From assembly GCA_036518955.1 (NCBI GenBank), contig DATDMG010000492.1, forward strand, positions 1-13,931: a DNA stretch of 13,931 nucleotides, given 5' to 3'. The notes beneath the pieces are model-generated. The model saw only the letters and a list, made by a program, of their open reading frames with translations, had not been told where the DNA came from and ran no database searches. The translations under genes and the position numbers were made by a program. Below are positions 12,729 through 13,931 of this stretch, piece by piece. This stretch comes from DATDMG01 sp036518955. GTDB lineage: Bacteria > Actinomycetota > Actinomycetes > Actinomycetales > Kineosporiaceae. How positions within the stretch are numbered: the stretch's first letter is position 1; each line of letters begins with the position of its first letter.

Positions 12729-13931
12729 GTGGACGCTCTCGGCGACGCGGATCCGCGTCAGATCGGTAACTACCTGCTGTCAGGGCGGCTGGGTTCGGGG
12801 TCGACGGGGTCGGTCTTCCTGGGGCGTTCGCCGTCCGGGCGGCGGGTGGCGGTGAAGGTGGTGCACGAGCACCTCGCGGCGGATCCGGGGTTCCGCACCC
12901 GGTTCGCCCGGGAGGTGGCCGCGGCCCGCCGGGTCAACGGTTTCTACACCGCGCAGGTGGTGGACGCGGACGTCGCGGCCCCGGTCCCGTGGATGGCGAC
13001 CCGCTTCGTCGAGGGCCCGTCGCTGGCGCGGCGGGTGGTGGAGCAGGGCCCGCTGCCCGGGCCGGACGTCGTCCGGTTGGCGGCGGGGGTGGCCGAGGCG
13101 CTGGCGTCCATCCACGCGGCCGGCCTCGTCCACCGCAACCTGAAGCCGTCCTCGGTGATCCTCGCGGACGACGGCCCGCACGTGATCGGGTTCGAGATCG
13201 CCCGTGCGCTGGACGCCAGCGCCGTGACCAGGACCGGGGCACTCGTCGGCACGTTCGAGTACATGGCCCCCGAGCAGGCGCTCGGCGAGCCCGTGACGCC
13301 GGCCACCGACGTGTTCGCCCTCGGCGGGTTGCTGACGTTCGCGACCACCGGCCGGCCGCCGTTCGGGACCGGGCACCCGGCCGCCCTGATCCGCAGGATC
13401 GTCGACCCGGCACCGGACCTGTCAGGCGTCGACGACGCCCGGGTCCGCCGGCTGATCGCGGCGTGCCTGGCCGGTGACCCCGCGGATCGCCCCACCCCCG
13501 AGGGCGTCCTCGCGCTGTGCTCGGACGACGACGCCACCGTCGCCGATCCGGTGGGCACCCCGTCCCCGGCGGCGGCGCTGCCGCTCGCTCGCCGCGCGCC
13601 CACCCCGCCGCCCGTCCCCCTGCCGCAGGCCGTCCCCCTGCCGCAGGCCGTCCCACCGGAGCCGCCCGCGTCGCTGGCCGCGGCGCCCCCGGCGTCCACG
13701 GTCACCGCTCCGGGCGTCGCCACCACGGAACCCGACGACACCCGGCCGGCCGCCCAGCCAGCCGACGGGCCGGCTCCGCGGCCGGCCGACGTCACCGCTG
13801 CGGACCCGGCCCGCCCGGGCCGCCGGGCGCTGCTCGCCGCGGCCGGGGTGGCGCTGGTGGCGGGCGGCGCGACGACCGCGGTGCTGCTGCGCCGCACCTC
13901 CGGTTCGCCCGCGCTGCTGCGCGCCGTCGAC
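12729..13931 (+). CDS. Transmembrane Ser/Thr protein kinase-like protein, predicted pseudokinase (3' end beyond window)
   Basis: 401 codons are present, with no stop before the window ends. Residues 12-265 are a Hanks-type kinase fold. The glycine loop is intact (GRLGSGSTGSVFLG), as are the ATP Lys43 (VAVKVV), Glu62, MAPEQ (179-183), Asp194 and the late Arg254. The catalytic residues are not. The HRD motif reads HRN (Asn137), the catalytic-loop Asn is Ser142 (LKPSSVIL), and DFG reads GFE (Gly154). It could bind nucleotide but is unlikely to phosphorylate by the usual mechanism. A Pro/Ala-rich linker (about 270-365) with an 18-bp tandem repeat leads to one membrane segment (about 367-387), then the start of an outer domain. 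Relatives often carry a beta-propeller there; I cannot see it. The GTG at 12729 follows GGGGGAGGGAGG. It diverges from the FtsK-like operon. Confidence 0.88.
   Translation, partial: MDALGDADPRQIGNYLLSGRLGSGSTGSVFLGRSPSGRRVAVKVVHEHLAADPGFRTRFAREVAAARRVNGFYTAQVVDADVAAPVPWMATRFVEGPSLARRVVEQGPLPGPDVVRLAAGVAEALASIHAAGLVHRNLKPSSVILADDGPHVIGFEIARALDASAVTRTGALVGTFEYMAPEQALGEPVTPATDVFALGGLLTFATTGRPPFGTGHPAALIRRIVDPAPDLSGVDDARVRRLIAACLAGDPADRPTPEGVLALCSDDDATVADPVGTPSPAAALPLARRAPTPPPVPLPQAVPLPQAVPPEPPASLAAAPPASTVTAPGVATTEPDDTRPAAQPADGPAPRPADVTAADPARPGRRALLAAAGVALVAGGATTAVLLRRTSGSPALLRAVD
13614..13649 (+). repeat. 18-bp tandem duplication in the kinase-like juxtamembrane linker
   Basis: Two exact copies of GTCCCCCTGCCGCAGGCC (13614-13631 and 13632-13649) are followed by a partial third. 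They encode Val-Pro-Leu-Pro-Gln-Ala repeated twice in the Pro-rich linker between kinase domain and membrane segment. Frame is kept, consistent with a spacer of variable length. Confidence 0.9.

Noticed and set aside
12729..13931. Annotating the kinase-like gene as an active Ser/Thr kinase
   Set aside because: The catalytic Asp, the catalytic-loop Asn and the DFG Asp are all replaced, so activity should not be assumed.

Overview
The window is dense, GC-rich DNA with many GTG starts, strong GGAGG-type ribosome binding sites and several GTGA or TGATG gene overlaps. This points to a high-GC Actinomycetota chromosome. The guaB1 plus tandem CNNM/HlyC gene block matches the order I recall from mycobacteria (Rv1843c-Rv1842c-Rv1841c), and the 2-oxoglutarate dehydrogenase N-terminus is of the actinobacterial multifunctional type. 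I cannot assign a genus. I see no tRNA, rRNA, CRISPR array, insertion sequence or attachment site.

Left part (1-2769, all leftward). The first 72 codons of the 2-oxoglutarate dehydrogenase/decarboxylase gene run off the left edge. Upstream of it is a 237-bp spacer with a GTGA-N6-TCAC palindrome, a small inverted repeat and a 9-bp GC stem-loop that probably ends the next operon. That operon is a DUF3052 protein, an ABC-2 exporter ATPase and its permease.

Middle part (2840-8054, all rightward). Divergent from DUF3052 lies guaB1, a CBS-domain IMPDH/GMP reductase family enzyme. Two overlapping CNNM/CorC-type membrane CBS proteins follow, the second without the CorC_HlyC domain. After a 265-bp spacer with a candidate promoter and hairpin comes a membrane-anchored or secreted VanY-type (M15) D,D-carboxypeptidase.

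Right part (8101-13931) holds the least familiar material. A leftward operon encodes an 889-aa FtsK/EccC-like ATPase with one intact and one apparently degenerate nucleotide-binding domain. It is followed by a 229-aa coiled-coil protein with three membrane segments and three small, mostly helical proteins (87, 132 and 91 aa) with no motif I recognise. Diverging from it is a transmembrane Ser/Thr-kinase-like protein whose catalytic Asp, catalytic-loop Asn and DFG Asp are all replaced, so it is a predicted pseudokinase; its outer domain runs off the right edge. My reading is that the pumping ATPase, the split membrane subunit, the small helical partners and the pseudokinase sensor form one functional unit, perhaps an envelope secretion or translocation system loosely like type VII secretion. 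This is inference from gene order and domain content. The kgd, ABC exporter, guaB1 and CNNM genes look like ordinary housekeeping chromosome.
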